Origin: Kitasatospora phosalacinea
GTDB taxonomy: Bacteria; Actinomycetota; Actinomycetes; Streptomycetales; Streptomycetaceae
Direction of reading: 5' to 3'
Assembly: GCF_000716545.1 (NCBI RefSeq)
Contig: NZ_JNWZ01000073.1
Location: 1 to 34,902 of the forward strand
DNA: 34,902 nucleotides
Shown: in pieces, positions 8,242-15,725 of the stretch
How the letters are laid out: every line of letters starts with the position of its first letter
Position numbering within the stretch: the first letter of the stretch is position 1
Notes under the pieces: generated by a model
Told to the model about the DNA's origin: nothing
Seen by the model: only the letters and a program-made list of their open reading frames with translations
Databases searched by the model: none
Translations under genes and position numbers: made by a program

Positions 8242-9120
8242 ATGCCACACCTGCCCGATGTCGTGCTCTGGTCGATACCGGCCTTCGTGCTGCTCACCGT
8301 CCTGGAGCTGGTCTCGTACCGGTTCCATCCGGACGAGGACGAACAGGGGTACGCCGCGAAGGACACCGCGACCAGCCTGACCATGGGCCTGGGTTCGCTG
8401 CTGTTCGACGCGGGCTGGAAGATCCCGATCGTGGCGGTCTACTCGTTCCTGTACGAGCTGACGCCGCTGCGGGTGCCGGTGCTGTGGTGGACGGTGCCGC
8501 TGATGCTGCTCGCCCAGGACTTCTTCTACTACTGGTCGCACCGCGGCCACCACGTGGTGCGGATCCTGTGGGCCTGCCACGTGGTGCACCACTCCAGCCG
8601 GCACTACAACCTGTCCACCGCGCTGCGCCAGCCCTGGACTTCGGCCACCAGTTGGGTGTTCTTCGTGCCGATGGTCCTGGCGGGCGTGCACCCGGCGGCG
8701 CTGGCGTTCTGCTCCTCGGCGAACCTGGTGTACCAGTTCTGGATCCATACCGAGCGGATCGGCCGGCTGCCCCGCCCGGTCGAGTACCTGTTCAACACGC
8801 CCTCGCACCACCGGGTCCACCACGCCTCCCAGGGCGGCTACCTGGACCGCAACTTCGGCGGCATCCTGATCGTCTTCGACCGGCTGTTCGGCTCGTTCGC
8901 GGCCGAGGCCGAGCGCCCGGTGTACGGACTGACCAAGAACATCGGCACCTTCAACCCCCTGCGGGTCGCCACCCACGAATACGCCTCGATCGCCCGGGAC
9001 ATACGGGGAGCGAGCACCTGGGGCGACCGGCTGCGGCACCTGACGAAGGGGCCCGGCTGGCACCCCGCGCCCCGCACCGAGACCACCGCCGCCACCGGAC
9101 CGGAGAGTGCCGCCGCATGA
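8242..9120 (+). CDS. Alkylglycerol monooxygenase-like membrane hydroxylase (fatty acid hydroxylase/sterol desaturase superfamily)
   Basis: A 292-residue integral membrane di-iron enzyme. The eight-His pattern is complete: H100 and H104 in SHRGHH, H113, H116 and H117 in HVVHHS, and H190, H193 and H194 in NTPSHHRVHH, with an extra His in YQFWIHTE (H169). Beyond the generic superfamily motifs it shares HHSS..YNLSTALRQ, YQFWIHTE, NTPSHHRVHH, VYGLT and KGPGWHP with vertebrate alkylglycerol monooxygenase (AGMO/TMEM195) as I remember it. That enzyme cleaves the O-alkyl bond of ether lipids to a fatty aldehyde, using tetrahydrobiopterin. The bacterial substrate and cofactor are unproven. The stop overlaps the YhhN start (ATGA), so the two are co-translated. 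The start has a -10 box 7 nt upstream. Confidence 0.85.
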   Translation: MPHLPDVVLWSIPAFVLLTVLELVSYRFHPDEDEQGYAAKDTATSLTMGLGSLLFDAGWKIPIVAVYSFLYELTPLRVPVLWWTVPLMLLAQDFFYYWSHRGHHVVRILWACHVVHHSSRHYNLSTALRQPWTSATSWVFFVPMVLAGVHPAALAFCSSANLVYQFWIHTERIGRLPRPVEYLFNTPSHHRVHHASQGGYLDRNFGGILIVFDRLFGSFAAEAERPVYGLTKNIGTFNPLRVATHEYASIARDIRGASTWGDRLRHLTKGPGWHPAPRTETTAATGPESAAA

Positions 9121-9827
9121 CTTCCCTCCGCGACCCGCGCACCGCGCGGGCCCTGCTGATCGCCTTCACCGTCGTCGCGGCCGCGCACCTGCTGGCGATC
9201 GTCTTCGGGATCAAGCCCCTGCAGTACGGCACCAAGCCGCTGCTGATGCCGCTGCTGGCGGGCTGGGTGTGGGCCCTCGCGAAGCCCGGCACGCCGAAAC
9301 TGCTCGTCCCCGCGCTGCTGTTCGGGGCGGGCGGGGACATCCTGCTGGAGATCGGCGGGGCGGTGGCGTTCCTGGCCGGGATGGGCTCGTTCGCGGCCGG
9401 CCACGCCTGCTACGTGACGATGTTCGTCAAGCTGGGCGCGTTCGCCGACCGCCGCCGGGCGCTGCTCCTCGCGGGCTGCTACGCGGTGCTCTGGGCCGCG
9501 CTGATCGTGCTGCTCTGGCCCGACCTGGACGCGGGGATGCGCGTCCCGGTGGCGCTGTACAGCCTGCTGCTGGCCTCCACCGCGGTGACCGCCTCGCAGG
9601 TCAACGTGCGGGCGGGGCTGGGCGGGGCGCTGTTCCTGTTCTCCGACACCCTGATCGCCACCGACCTGGCGGACTGGCGGCACCTGCCCGCGCACGGCTT
9701 CCTGATCATGGCGACGTACCTGGCCGGCCAGTACCTGCTGACGGTCGGCACCCTGGAGCGCACCGGCGGCGTGGAGCGCAGCGACGGCGCCGAGCGCGGC
9801 CGCGGCGTGGAGCGCGCCGCCTCCTGA
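9117..9827 (+). CDS. YhhN/TMEM86-family membrane protein, probable lysoplasmalogenase
   Basis: A 236-residue, very hydrophobic protein with about eight membrane segments and YhhN hallmarks: KPLLMPLLA near residue 40, LFGAGGDILLEIGG, FAAGHACYV, and a late ALFLFSDTLIATD. The family includes TMEM86B and bacterial lysoplasmalogenases that hydrolyse the vinyl-ether bond of lysoplasmalogens to fatty aldehyde and glycerophospho-headgroup; the conserved Asp residues are thought to be catalytic. The ATG overlaps the preceding stop by 4 bases, giving translational coupling with the AGMO-like gene and a shared lipid role. The last 20 or so residues are a polar tail with a GVER/GAER repeat (VERSDGAERGRGVER), probably cytoplasmic. 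A strong terminator follows. Confidence 0.85.
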   Translation: MTSLRDPRTARALLIAFTVVAAAHLLAIVFGIKPLQYGTKPLLMPLLAGWVWALAKPGTPKLLVPALLFGAGGDILLEIGGAVAFLAGMGSFAAGHACYVTMFVKLGAFADRRRALLLAGCYAVLWAALIVLLWPDLDAGMRVPVALYSLLLASTAVTASQVNVRAGLGGALFLFSDTLIATDLADWRHLPAHGFLIMATYLAGQYLLTVGTLERTGGVERSDGAERGRGVERAAS

Positions 9828-9850
9828 GCGTGCGGGAGGGCGGGACGCGA

Positions 9851-9880
9851 AAGGGCGGCACCCTCGCGGGTGCCGCCCTT
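9851..9880. terminator. Strong terminator after the AGMO-YhhN operon
   Basis: AAGGGCGGCACCC (9851-9863) pairs perfectly over 13 bp with GGGTGCCGCCCTT (9868-9880) across a TCGC tetraloop. It lies between two convergent transcripts and may act on both. Confidence 0.9.
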
Positions 9881-9916
9881 CCTCGTGCCGTCGGCCGCGT
9901 GGGACGCGCGGCCTGC

Positions 9917-9939
9917 CCGGTACGGTGGGCGCGTACCGG
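9917..9939 (-). terminator. Hairpin after the secreted anchored protein gene
   Basis: CCGGTACG (9917-9924) pairs perfectly with CGTACCGG (9932-9939) over a 7-nt loop, 9 bp beyond the stop codon of the minus-strand gene. Confidence 0.6.
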
Positions 9940-9947
9940 ACGGCTGC

Positions 9948-10559
9948 TCAGGAGGCCCGGCCGGTGGCCGCGCCTCGGCGGCGCAGCAGCCAGAACCCGC
10001 CGATGCCGGAGCCCACCAGCGCGGCGCCGACGGCCAGTCGGGTGCCGTCCATGCCGACCGAGCCGCCCAGGCCGGTCTCCACCCCGCCGTGCGGGATCTG
10101 GGCGCCCTCCCAGACGCCGGCCCCGGCGGCCGCGCCGCTGGTGGCGCCGCTGGTGGCGCCGCTCACGCCGGCGGCCGCGATGGCCACCGCACCGACGAAG
10201 CCGTCCCCGTTGGGGCACTTGCCGTCGATGCCCCAGGACGAGTCGGTGGTGGTGCGCTTGGCGGCGGCCGCGGCCATCTCCTGTTCGGAGATGACGGTGG
10301 CGCTGCCCGAGTACTTGCCGTCGGGGCCGACTCGGAGCGTGGTGGAGCCGCCGGCGAAGGCCAGTGAGGTCGCGGTGACTGTCTTCTCCGTGCTGCTCGC
10401 GCACGTGACACTGACCGAGACCGACTGCCCGGGCTGGGCCTGCGCGGGAGAGACCCAGGCGGGCTCGCTGCCCTTCGCGGACGCGGGGGCGGTGCCGGCC
10501 AGGCCGAGCAGGACGGTGGTGCCGAGCAGTGCGGCGGCGGCGGTGCGCGTCGGGCGCAT
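9948..10559 (-). CDS. Secreted, C-terminally membrane-anchored protein, unknown function
   Basis: A 203-residue exported protein. Residues 1-28 are a signal peptide (basic MRPTRT, hydrophobic core, cleavage after ASA). The next 90 residues look like a small beta-rich domain of the sort seen in Streptomyces surface proteins: PGQSVSVSVTC and CPNGDG carry two Cys that could form a disulfide. Then comes a low-complexity Gly/Ala/Ser linker with GATSGATSGAAAGAG. The end has VETGLGGS, a hydrophobic segment (LAVGAALVGSGIGGFWLL) and RRRG, the layout of a sortase-like or simple membrane anchor; VETG is not a clean LAxTG. GGAGG 6 nt before the ATG supports the start. Similar short proteins are common in Streptomyces, but I know no function. 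Confidence 0.8.
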   Translation of the reverse strand: MRPTRTAAAALLGTTVLLGLAGTAPASAKGSEPAWVSPAQAQPGQSVSVSVTCASSTEKTVTATSLAFAGGSTTLRVGPDGKYSGSATVISEQEMAAAAAKRTTTDSSWGIDGKCPNGDGFVGAVAIAAAGVSGATSGATSGAAAGAGVWEGAQIPHGGVETGLGGSVGMDGTRLAVGAALVGSGIGGFWLLRRRGAATGRAS

Positions 10560-10869
10560 GCCGTACCTCCAGGGGATCGGGGTTGGAACAGCGGCTCCGT
10601 GTTCGTGCCGCTACTCCCGGTTGCCGCCCACGCTAGGCAGTGCCGCCCGACCCGGCGAACTCGCAAGGCCGTTCGGGTCCGATCGATGGTCCGGACCCGA
10701 ACGACGTACGGCCCGCCGGAGCACGGCGCCGGTCCCGCCCCGCCCCTCCTCGCCCCTCCTCACCCCGCCCCGCCCCGGCGGGCCCCAGGCGCGGGGCCCG
10801 CCGCCGGAGCGCCGGAAGGGCCCGCCCGTCGCGGGCGCGCCCTCCGGTCCGGCCTCCCCCCGGGAGGGG
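10560..10869 (-). other. Gap between the ABC permease and the secreted protein gene
   Basis: This 310-bp stretch contains no supported gene. Read leftward it holds the end of the ABC operon with its hairpin (10814-10845), a C/G-rich low-complexity run around 10735-10800, then a possible TAGCGT -10 box (10630-10635, minus strand) and the GGAGG site of the secreted protein. Open frames here are shadows of high-GC DNA. Confidence 0.5.
10814..10845 (-). terminator. Terminator hairpin after the ABC operon
   Basis: On the minus strand a 14-bp stem with one G-G mismatch and one G-T pair closes over a 3-nt loop (arms 10845-10832 and 10828-10815). It lies 25 bp after the permease stop codon. Confidence 0.65.
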
Positions 10870-13146
10870 CTACTCGTTGCGGGCGGTCTCCGGCCCGGTG
10901 ATCCGGCGCAGCAGCGGCAGGGTGGCGCCGATGACGGCCAGCGCCCCGGCCAGCCCGCCCGCGACCGCCAGGTAGTAGCCGGTGCCGAGCGAGTGCAGCG
11001 TGTACTGGAGCTGGGAGCGCAGGAACAGGTCGGCGGCCAGCAGTCCGGTGCCGATCGCCACCGCCGAGACCGCCAGCAGCGGCACCGCGGACTCCATCAG
11101 CACCACCCGCCGCAGCATCGCCAGCGGCACCCCGCTGAGCCGCAGCAGGCTGAACGGCCGCTTGCGCTCGCCGAGCGCGGCGGCCACGCTGACCGCCAGG
11201 CTGCAGCCCGCGATCGGGAAGGTCGCCAGGATGACCACCTTCGCCAGTTGCTGGAAGCCCTGCAGTTCGGCGCCGGACTCCTTCCGCCCCTCGGCCAGGG
11301 TGTGGGACTGCCGGTTCGTCGGGTAGGCGGCGTCCACCATCGTCCGGGCGCGCTCGACGGCGGCCCGCGAGCCGTCGGTGGCGACCACCACGCTCACCAC
11401 CGGCAGGGCCGCCACCTGCTCGGCGGTGTAGGGCGCGGGGGGCCACGCGGTGTCGGAGTAGTCGCGGAAGCCCGCCAGCACGGACGGCAGGTAGGCGGTG
11501 GCCGCTCCCGGCTCGCAGTGGCCGAACACCCCGACGGCGTCGAGGTCCGGGCAGGCCACCACCTCGGAGGCCTCGGTCTCGTCCCCGGCGCGGACCGGCA
11601 CCACCCGATCGAGCGGGTGCACCAGCATCGTGCCGCGCACGCCGGGGACGGCCAGCAGGCCGGCGGTCAGCCCGGGCGGCGCGGGCGGGCCGGCGCTGCG
11701 GTCCAGGCCCTCGGGGGTGCGGCCCTCGCTGAGGCTGTTGGTCAGCACGTTGTCGAACTGCGGGCCGCCCTCGACCCGGCCGCGCTCGTCGGTCATGGTG
11801 GTGATGATCCCGATCGTCGCGGTCATCACCAGCAGGGCCAGCACCAGCCCGCTGACCGCCCGGAACCCGGCGGTGGGGTTGTCGGCGAGCCGGCGGGCCG
11901 CGATCAGCGTGGCCGGGCGCTGGGTGCGCCGGGCCAGCAGGGCGGCGGCCCGGCCGGTCAGCCAGGGGCCGGAGAGCACGATGCCGATCATGATCAGACC
12001 GAACGCGGAGAGGTACCCCCGCACCTGGCCCGGGATCGACTCCGGGTGCCGGACCAGCAGGAACACCAGCTCGGCGAGCCCGGCCAGCAGCGGCGCCACC
12101 CGCCAGGCCCGGGGCGGCTTCGGGGTGACCCGGCGGCTGACCCCGAGCGGGGAGATCCGCACCCGGCGCAGCGCGATCCGGGCGGCGACGACGGCCGCCA
12201 GCGGCACGCCCAGGCCGACGACCGCGATCTGCGGGAACGTCAGGGCGAGGTCGGAGGGGTAGAAGCGGTACCCGGTCAGCCCCATCCCGGCGACCCGGCC
12301 GCGCAGCGCGAGGTAGGGCAGGAAGCCGAGCAGCACGCCCGCCGCGGCCGCGAGCGCGGACTCGACGGCGGAGACCGCCGCCACCTGCCGCGGCGTCGCG
12401 CCGACCAGCCGCATCGCGGCGAAGCGGCGCTCGCGCTGGGTGGCGCTCAGCCGGGTGGCCGTGCCGATCAGGATCAGCAGCGGGAAGACCAGCGCGCCGG
12501 TGACGACGGTCAGGATCAGCGTGACGCCGCTGGACTGGATGCCGATCGGGCAGTCGTCGCAGCGGTCGGGCGGGGTGGTGACGATCCGGGTGACCCGCAC
12601 CGCGCCGTGGATCGCCGACAGCTCCTGCGGGGTCCGGCCGACCAACGCGACCAGGCTGTCGGGGCCGGGCAGCGCGTCCTTGCCGAGGATGCCGATCCGG
12701 TGGCCGCCGAAACGGTCGGCGAGCTGTTCCGGGGGCACCGCGTCGGCCAGCTTCGCCAGTGCGGGCGACAGGTAGTACTCGCCGTCGGCGGGCAGCCGGT
12801 CCACCCCGGGCGGGAGCACGCCGGTCGGGCCGGTGGGGGCGAGGTCGACGCGTCCGATCTGCTGCCCCTGGAAGCTGTCGCGCCGGATCATCCACCACAG
12901 CGGCGCGTTGCCGTCCGAGGTCGTCCCCGCCGCCTCCCGATCGGCGGGGGCGGTCTCGGCGTCGGCGACGAAGCCGGTGTTGGTCCAGGCGTAGCGGCCG
13001 TTCTGGGTGTGCACGGCGTTGACGGCCGCGAGGGTGGTGAGCAGCAGTCCGACGCCGACGGCGACGGCGGCGGCGGCGGTGACCAGCAGGCGCAGCAGCG
13101 CTTCGCGGCCGCCGCTGACGGCGAGGCGCAGGCCGAGGCGGATCAT
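10870..13146 (-). CDS. ABC transporter permease, FtsX/MacB type
   Basis: A 758-residue membrane protein with the two-unit FtsX layout. A first membrane helix (about residues 15-42, LLRLLVTAAAAVAVGVGLLLTTLA) is followed by a large extracytoplasmic region, then three or four membrane helices around 230-340 with the FtsX-like ATQRERRFAAMRLVGATPRQV signature. A second block of helices lies near 350-480, then another extracytoplasmic stretch, and a C-terminal FtsX block with LGERKRPFSLLRLSGVPLAML. Such permeases export antimicrobial peptides or lipids, or sense cell-wall stress, rather than importing nutrients. The ATG overlaps the stop of the ATPase gene by 4 bases, so the two subunits are coupled. 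The substrate cannot be read from sequence; the PadR gene in the operon suggests induction by a small molecule. Confidence 0.88.
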   Translation of the reverse strand: MIRLGLRLAVSGGREALLRLLVTAAAAVAVGVGLLLTTLAAVNAVHTQNGRYAWTNTGFVADAETAPADREAAGTTSDGNAPLWWMIRRDSFQGQQIGRVDLAPTGPTGVLPPGVDRLPADGEYYLSPALAKLADAVPPEQLADRFGGHRIGILGKDALPGPDSLVALVGRTPQELSAIHGAVRVTRIVTTPPDRCDDCPIGIQSSGVTLILTVVTGALVFPLLILIGTATRLSATQRERRFAAMRLVGATPRQVAAVSAVESALAAAAGVLLGFLPYLALRGRVAGMGLTGYRFYPSDLALTFPQIAVVGLGVPLAAVVAARIALRRVRISPLGVSRRVTPKPPRAWRVAPLLAGLAELVFLLVRHPESIPGQVRGYLSAFGLIMIGIVLSGPWLTGRAAALLARRTQRPATLIAARRLADNPTAGFRAVSGLVLALLVMTATIGIITTMTDERGRVEGGPQFDNVLTNSLSEGRTPEGLDRSAGPPAPPGLTAGLLAVPGVRGTMLVHPLDRVVPVRAGDETEASEVVACPDLDAVGVFGHCEPGAATAYLPSVLAGFRDYSDTAWPPAPYTAEQVAALPVVSVVVATDGSRAAVERARTMVDAAYPTNRQSHTLAEGRKESGAELQGFQQLAKVVILATFPIAGCSLAVSVAAALGERKRPFSLLRLSGVPLAMLRRVVLMESAVPLLAVSAVAIGTGLLAADLFLRSQLQYTLHSLGTGYYLAVAGGLAGALAVIGATLPLLRRITGPETARNE

Positions 13147-13829
13147 CCGGCGACCCGTCCGCTCAGCGAGGTGGCGCGGCCGTCCCGGACGATGGCCTCG
13201 CGGTCGGCGTAGGCGGCGATCCTGGCCTCGTGGGTGACCAGGACGACGGTGGTGCCCTGGGCGCGGGCGGAGTCGACCAGCAGGTCCATCACGTGTTCGC
13301 CGGTGAGCGAGTCGAGCGCGCCGGTGGGTTCGTCGGCGAACAGCACGCGCGGTTCGGCGACCAGGCCGCGGGCCAGGGCGACGCGCTGGGCCTGGCCGCC
13401 GGAGAGCTCGCCGGAGCGGCGCCCCTCCAGCCCGTCCAGGCCGAGCCTGGGGAACCAGGCGCGGGCCCGGGCCAGCGCGTCGGCGCGCTTGGCGCCGCCG
13501 AGCAGCAGCGGCAGGGCGACGTTCTCCTCGGCGCTCAGCTCCGGGACGAGCTGGCCGAACTGGAAGACGAAGCCGAAGCTGTCGCGGCGCAGGGCGCTGC
13601 GCTGCTGCTCGCCGAGGCGGTCGATCCGGCGGCCGTCGAAGTGGATCTCGCCGCCGTCGGGGGCGAGGATGCCGGCCAGGCAGTGCAGCAGGGTGGACTT
13701 GCCGGAACCGGAGGGGCCCATCACGGCGAGGATCTCGCCGGCGTCAACGGCCAGGTCGGCGCCGCGCAGGGCGGGGGTCTCGCCGAAGGAGAGGGTGACG
13801 GCGCGGGCCTCGATCAGGGGTGCGGTCAT
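13143..13829 (-). CDS. ABC transporter ATP-binding protein (MacB/LolD type)
   Basis: A 228-residue ATPase with every ABC motif: Walker A GPSGSGKST (about 39-47), Q-loop FVFQFGQLVPELSA, signature LSGGQAQRVALARGL, Walker B RVLFADEPTGALD and H-loop LVTHEAR. The length and the LVPELSAEENVALPLLL segment match the MacB/LolD/FtsE-like class that pairs with FtsX permeases. It powers the permease encoded next, sharing a TCAT (ATGA) overlap at 13143-13146, and it overlaps the padR stop in the same way at 13826-13829. All three genes are therefore one transcript with coupled translation. Confidence 0.93.
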   Translation of the reverse strand: MTAPLIEARAVTLSFGETPALRGADLAVDAGEILAVMGPSGSGKSTLLHCLAGILAPDGGEIHFDGRRIDRLGEQQRSALRRDSFGFVFQFGQLVPELSAEENVALPLLLGGAKRADALARARAWFPRLGLDGLEGRRSGELSGGQAQRVALARGLVAEPRVLFADEPTGALDSLTGEHVMDLLVDSARAQGTTVVLVTHEARIAAYADREAIVRDGRATSLSGRVAG

Positions 13830-14353
13830 CGCTTGGCCACCTCCGCGGCGAGGGCGTCGAGCCGGGCGGCGGTGAGGTCGATCCAGCGCAGGTCGGACTC
13901 CAGGTGGAACAGGCCGTGGTCGGCGAGCAGGGCGTCGACCAGGCTGCCGGAGCGCTTGACCTCGGTGAGTTCGCGCATCCGCTTCAGGTGGGCGGCGCGC
14001 TGGGTGTCGAGGTAGCGCTCGGCGTCGCGGCCGAGCATCAGGGCGAGCACGACCTTGCTGAACAGCACGGTCTGCAGGTGGGGTTCGGCGGCGACCGGCT
14101 CGCTCAGCCAGTCCTCGAACTCGGTGGCCCCCGCCTCGGTGATCACGTACCGCTTGCGGTCCGGCCCGTCGCCGGCCTCGGGGTCGCCGACCACCACCTT
14201 CCCGTCCCGGGCGAGCCGCCCGAGGGTCGCGTAGACCTGGCCGAAGGGCAGCGGTTTCCCGCGCCCGAAGAAGGCGTCGTAGTCGCGCTTGAGGTCGTAG
14301 CCGTGGCTGGGCTCGCGTTCGAGGAGCCCGAGCAGGGTGAGTGGAACGCTCAT
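13826..14353 (-). CDS. PadR-family transcriptional regulator
   Basis: A 175-residue repressor of the PadR type. The N-terminal winged helix (residues 1-75) has LTLLGLLEREPSHGYDLKRD, GQVYATLGRLARDG and RKRYVITEAGATEFEDWL, the standard PadR fold; the C-terminal 90 residues form the helical dimer domain of the longer PadR class. It is the first gene of the operon with the ABC ATPase and permease. PadR proteins typically repress a neighbouring efflux pump until a drug or phenolic compound binds, and this arrangement fits that. There is no Shine-Dalgarno; TACGCT lies 6 nt before the ATG, inside a palindrome, so the mRNA is probably leaderless and autoregulated. Confidence 0.9.
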   Translation of the reverse strand: MSVPLTLLGLLEREPSHGYDLKRDYDAFFGRGKPLPFGQVYATLGRLARDGKVVVGDPEAGDGPDRKRYVITEAGATEFEDWLSEPVAAEPHLQTVLFSKVVLALMLGRDAERYLDTQRAAHLKRMRELTEVKRSGSLVDALLADHGLFHLESDLRWIDLTAARLDALAAEVAKR

Positions 14354-14358
14354 GGCGG

Positions 14359-14389
14359 GAGCGTACGCCGCGCGTACACTCCGCGTCTA
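14359..14389 (-). promoter_or_regulatory. padR operon promoter with overlapping palindromic operator
   Basis: On the minus strand TAGACG (-35, 14389-14384), an 18-bp spacer and TACGCT (-10, 14365-14360) lead to the ATG 6 nt later. Over the -10 box GTACGC (14363-14368) and GCGTAC (14372-14377) form a perfect repeat with a CGC spacer; it extends to 10-bp arms with one mismatch (14359-14381). TACACTC occurs twice nearby (14375-14381 less the first-copy end, and 14390-14396). Probable PadR autorepression site. Confidence 0.6.
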
Positions 14390-14466
14390 TACACTCGGAG
14401 AATACTGACGCGCGGATCTTCGCCGGCCACCCTCTGCCTGCGAGTTTTCACCCGCAGGGGGGCACG

Positions 14467-14807
14467 ATGCGGTTCGGACCGCTGGAACACATCACGACGA
14501 AGACGGACACACCGCTCGGCGAACTGCTGCTGCACCGGCGGAAACCGGAGAGGGACGCCTTCGGCCTGCCGACGATCAACGGCCCGGAGGACTGGTCGTT
14601 GAACCTGGCCGGCCGGCCGCTGGCCGGACTGCTGGAGGACGGGCGGACGGTGGCCCGCACCCGCTCCGGCGAGTGGAGCACGAGGAGGCCGACCCGCTGC
14701 GGGTGCTCGCCCTGGCGGTGTACGCCTGGGCGGCCCTGGACCGCGTCAACACCAACCCGGTGCTGCGGAACGTGCTGCCGGCGCTCCTCGGCGCGCCGGT
14801 CTCCTGA
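14467..14807 (+). pseudogene. Small gene of unknown function with a one-base frameshift
   Basis: From ATG 14467 (G-rich ribosome site just upstream) an open frame reads MRFGPLEHITTKTDTPLGEL and on to RTRSGEW (about residue 70), then turns into Arg/Cys/Pro-rich nonsense. Reading from 14676 in the next frame continues smoothly as EHEEADPLRVLALAVYAWAALD, then RVNTNPVLRNVLPALLGAPVS and a TGA at 14805-14807. A single missing G in GAGTGGAGC (14671-14679) would explain both halves, giving a protein of about 113 residues with an amphipathic C-terminal helix. I do not recognise the family. Alternatives are a sequencing error or a genuine recent inactivation; a programmed frameshift is unlikely because no slippery sequence is visible. 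The stop lies 6 bp from the convergent exonuclease gene. Confidence 0.65.
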
Positions 14808-14813
14808 GAGACC

Positions 14814-15617
14814 TCACAGGTCGAGGTCGACCACCACCGGCGCGTGGTCCGACGTCCCCTTGCCCTTGCGGGCCTCGCGGTCCACGTAGCTGTCGGTGAC
14901 GGCTTCCGCGAACGGCTTGTTGGCGTACGTCAGGTCGATCCGCATGCCGCGGTTCTTCGGGAAGGCCAGCGCCCGGTAGTCCCAGAAGGTGTACGGGCGG
15001 TCGTACTTGAGGGCGCGGGGGACGACGTCCCGCAGGCCGGTCTCCTGGAGGGCGGTGAGGGTGGCGCGCTCGGGGGCGGTGACGTGGGTGAGGCCCTCGA
15101 AGGCGGCGACGTCGAAGACGTCCTCGTCGGCGGGGGCGACGTTGAAGTCGCCGAGGACCGCGAACGGGCGCTCGCCCGCCGCGTCCTCGCGGACGGCGTC
15201 GCGCAGCGCGGCCATCCACTCCAGCTTGTAGCGATAGTGCGCGTGGTCGACCTCGCGGCCGTTGGGCACGTACACCGACCAGACCCGGACGGGGCCGCAG
15301 GTCGCGGCGACGGCGCGCGGCTCGACCACCGGCAGCAGCGCGTCCTCGGCGAGGTAGCCGGGCTGGTGGGGCAGGTCGCGGACCACGTCCTCCAGGCCGA
15401 TCTTCGAGAGCACGGCGACGCCGTTCCACCGGCCGTCGCCGTGCGCGGCGGACTCGTACCCCAGCTCGGCGACCGCCTCGGCGGGGAAGGCGTCGGTGGC
15501 GCACTTGAGCTCCTGCAGGCACAGCACGTCCGGCTCGGCGGACTCCAGCCACTCCAGCAGCTTGGGCAGCCGGGCGGTGACGGAGTTGATGTTCCAGGTG
15601 GCGATGCGGACGGTCAC
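14814..15617 (-). CDS. xthA: Exodeoxyribonuclease III
   Basis: A 267-residue endonuclease/exonuclease/phosphatase-fold enzyme that nicks DNA at abasic sites and removes 3' blocking groups in base excision repair. The family motifs are all present: IATWNINSVTARL at the N-terminus with the conserved Asn, CLQELK with the metal-binding Glu, SVYVPNGREVDH, GDFNVAP with the catalytic Asp and Asn, and a C-terminal TSDHAPVVVDL with the catalytic Asp-His. The Trp/Tyr-rich RALKYDRPYTFWDYRA and MRIDLTYANKP are typical of ExoIII. GTG 15617 is chosen over ATG 15686 because the family begins with VRIATWN and AGGGAAGG precedes it by 5-6 nt. Monocistronic. Confidence 0.95.
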   Translation of the reverse strand: MTVRIATWNINSVTARLPKLLEWLESAEPDVLCLQELKCATDAFPAEAVAELGYESAAHGDGRWNGVAVLSKIGLEDVVRDLPHQPGYLAEDALLPVVEPRAVAATCGPVRVWSVYVPNGREVDHAHYRYKLEWMAALRDAVREDAAGERPFAVLGDFNVAPADEDVFDVAAFEGLTHVTAPERATLTALQETGLRDVVPRALKYDRPYTFWDYRALAFPKNRGMRIDLTYANKPFAEAVTDSYVDREARKGKGTSDHAPVVVDLDL

Positions 15618-15725
15618 GGCGGCCTTCCCTCGGCGGTGCGGACGGACGGGGCCCCGGCGCGCGGGCCGGGCACCCCGTCCGAACATACCGCCCGGCGCCG
15701 ACAGCGCCCGGCAGCTGACGGCGGC

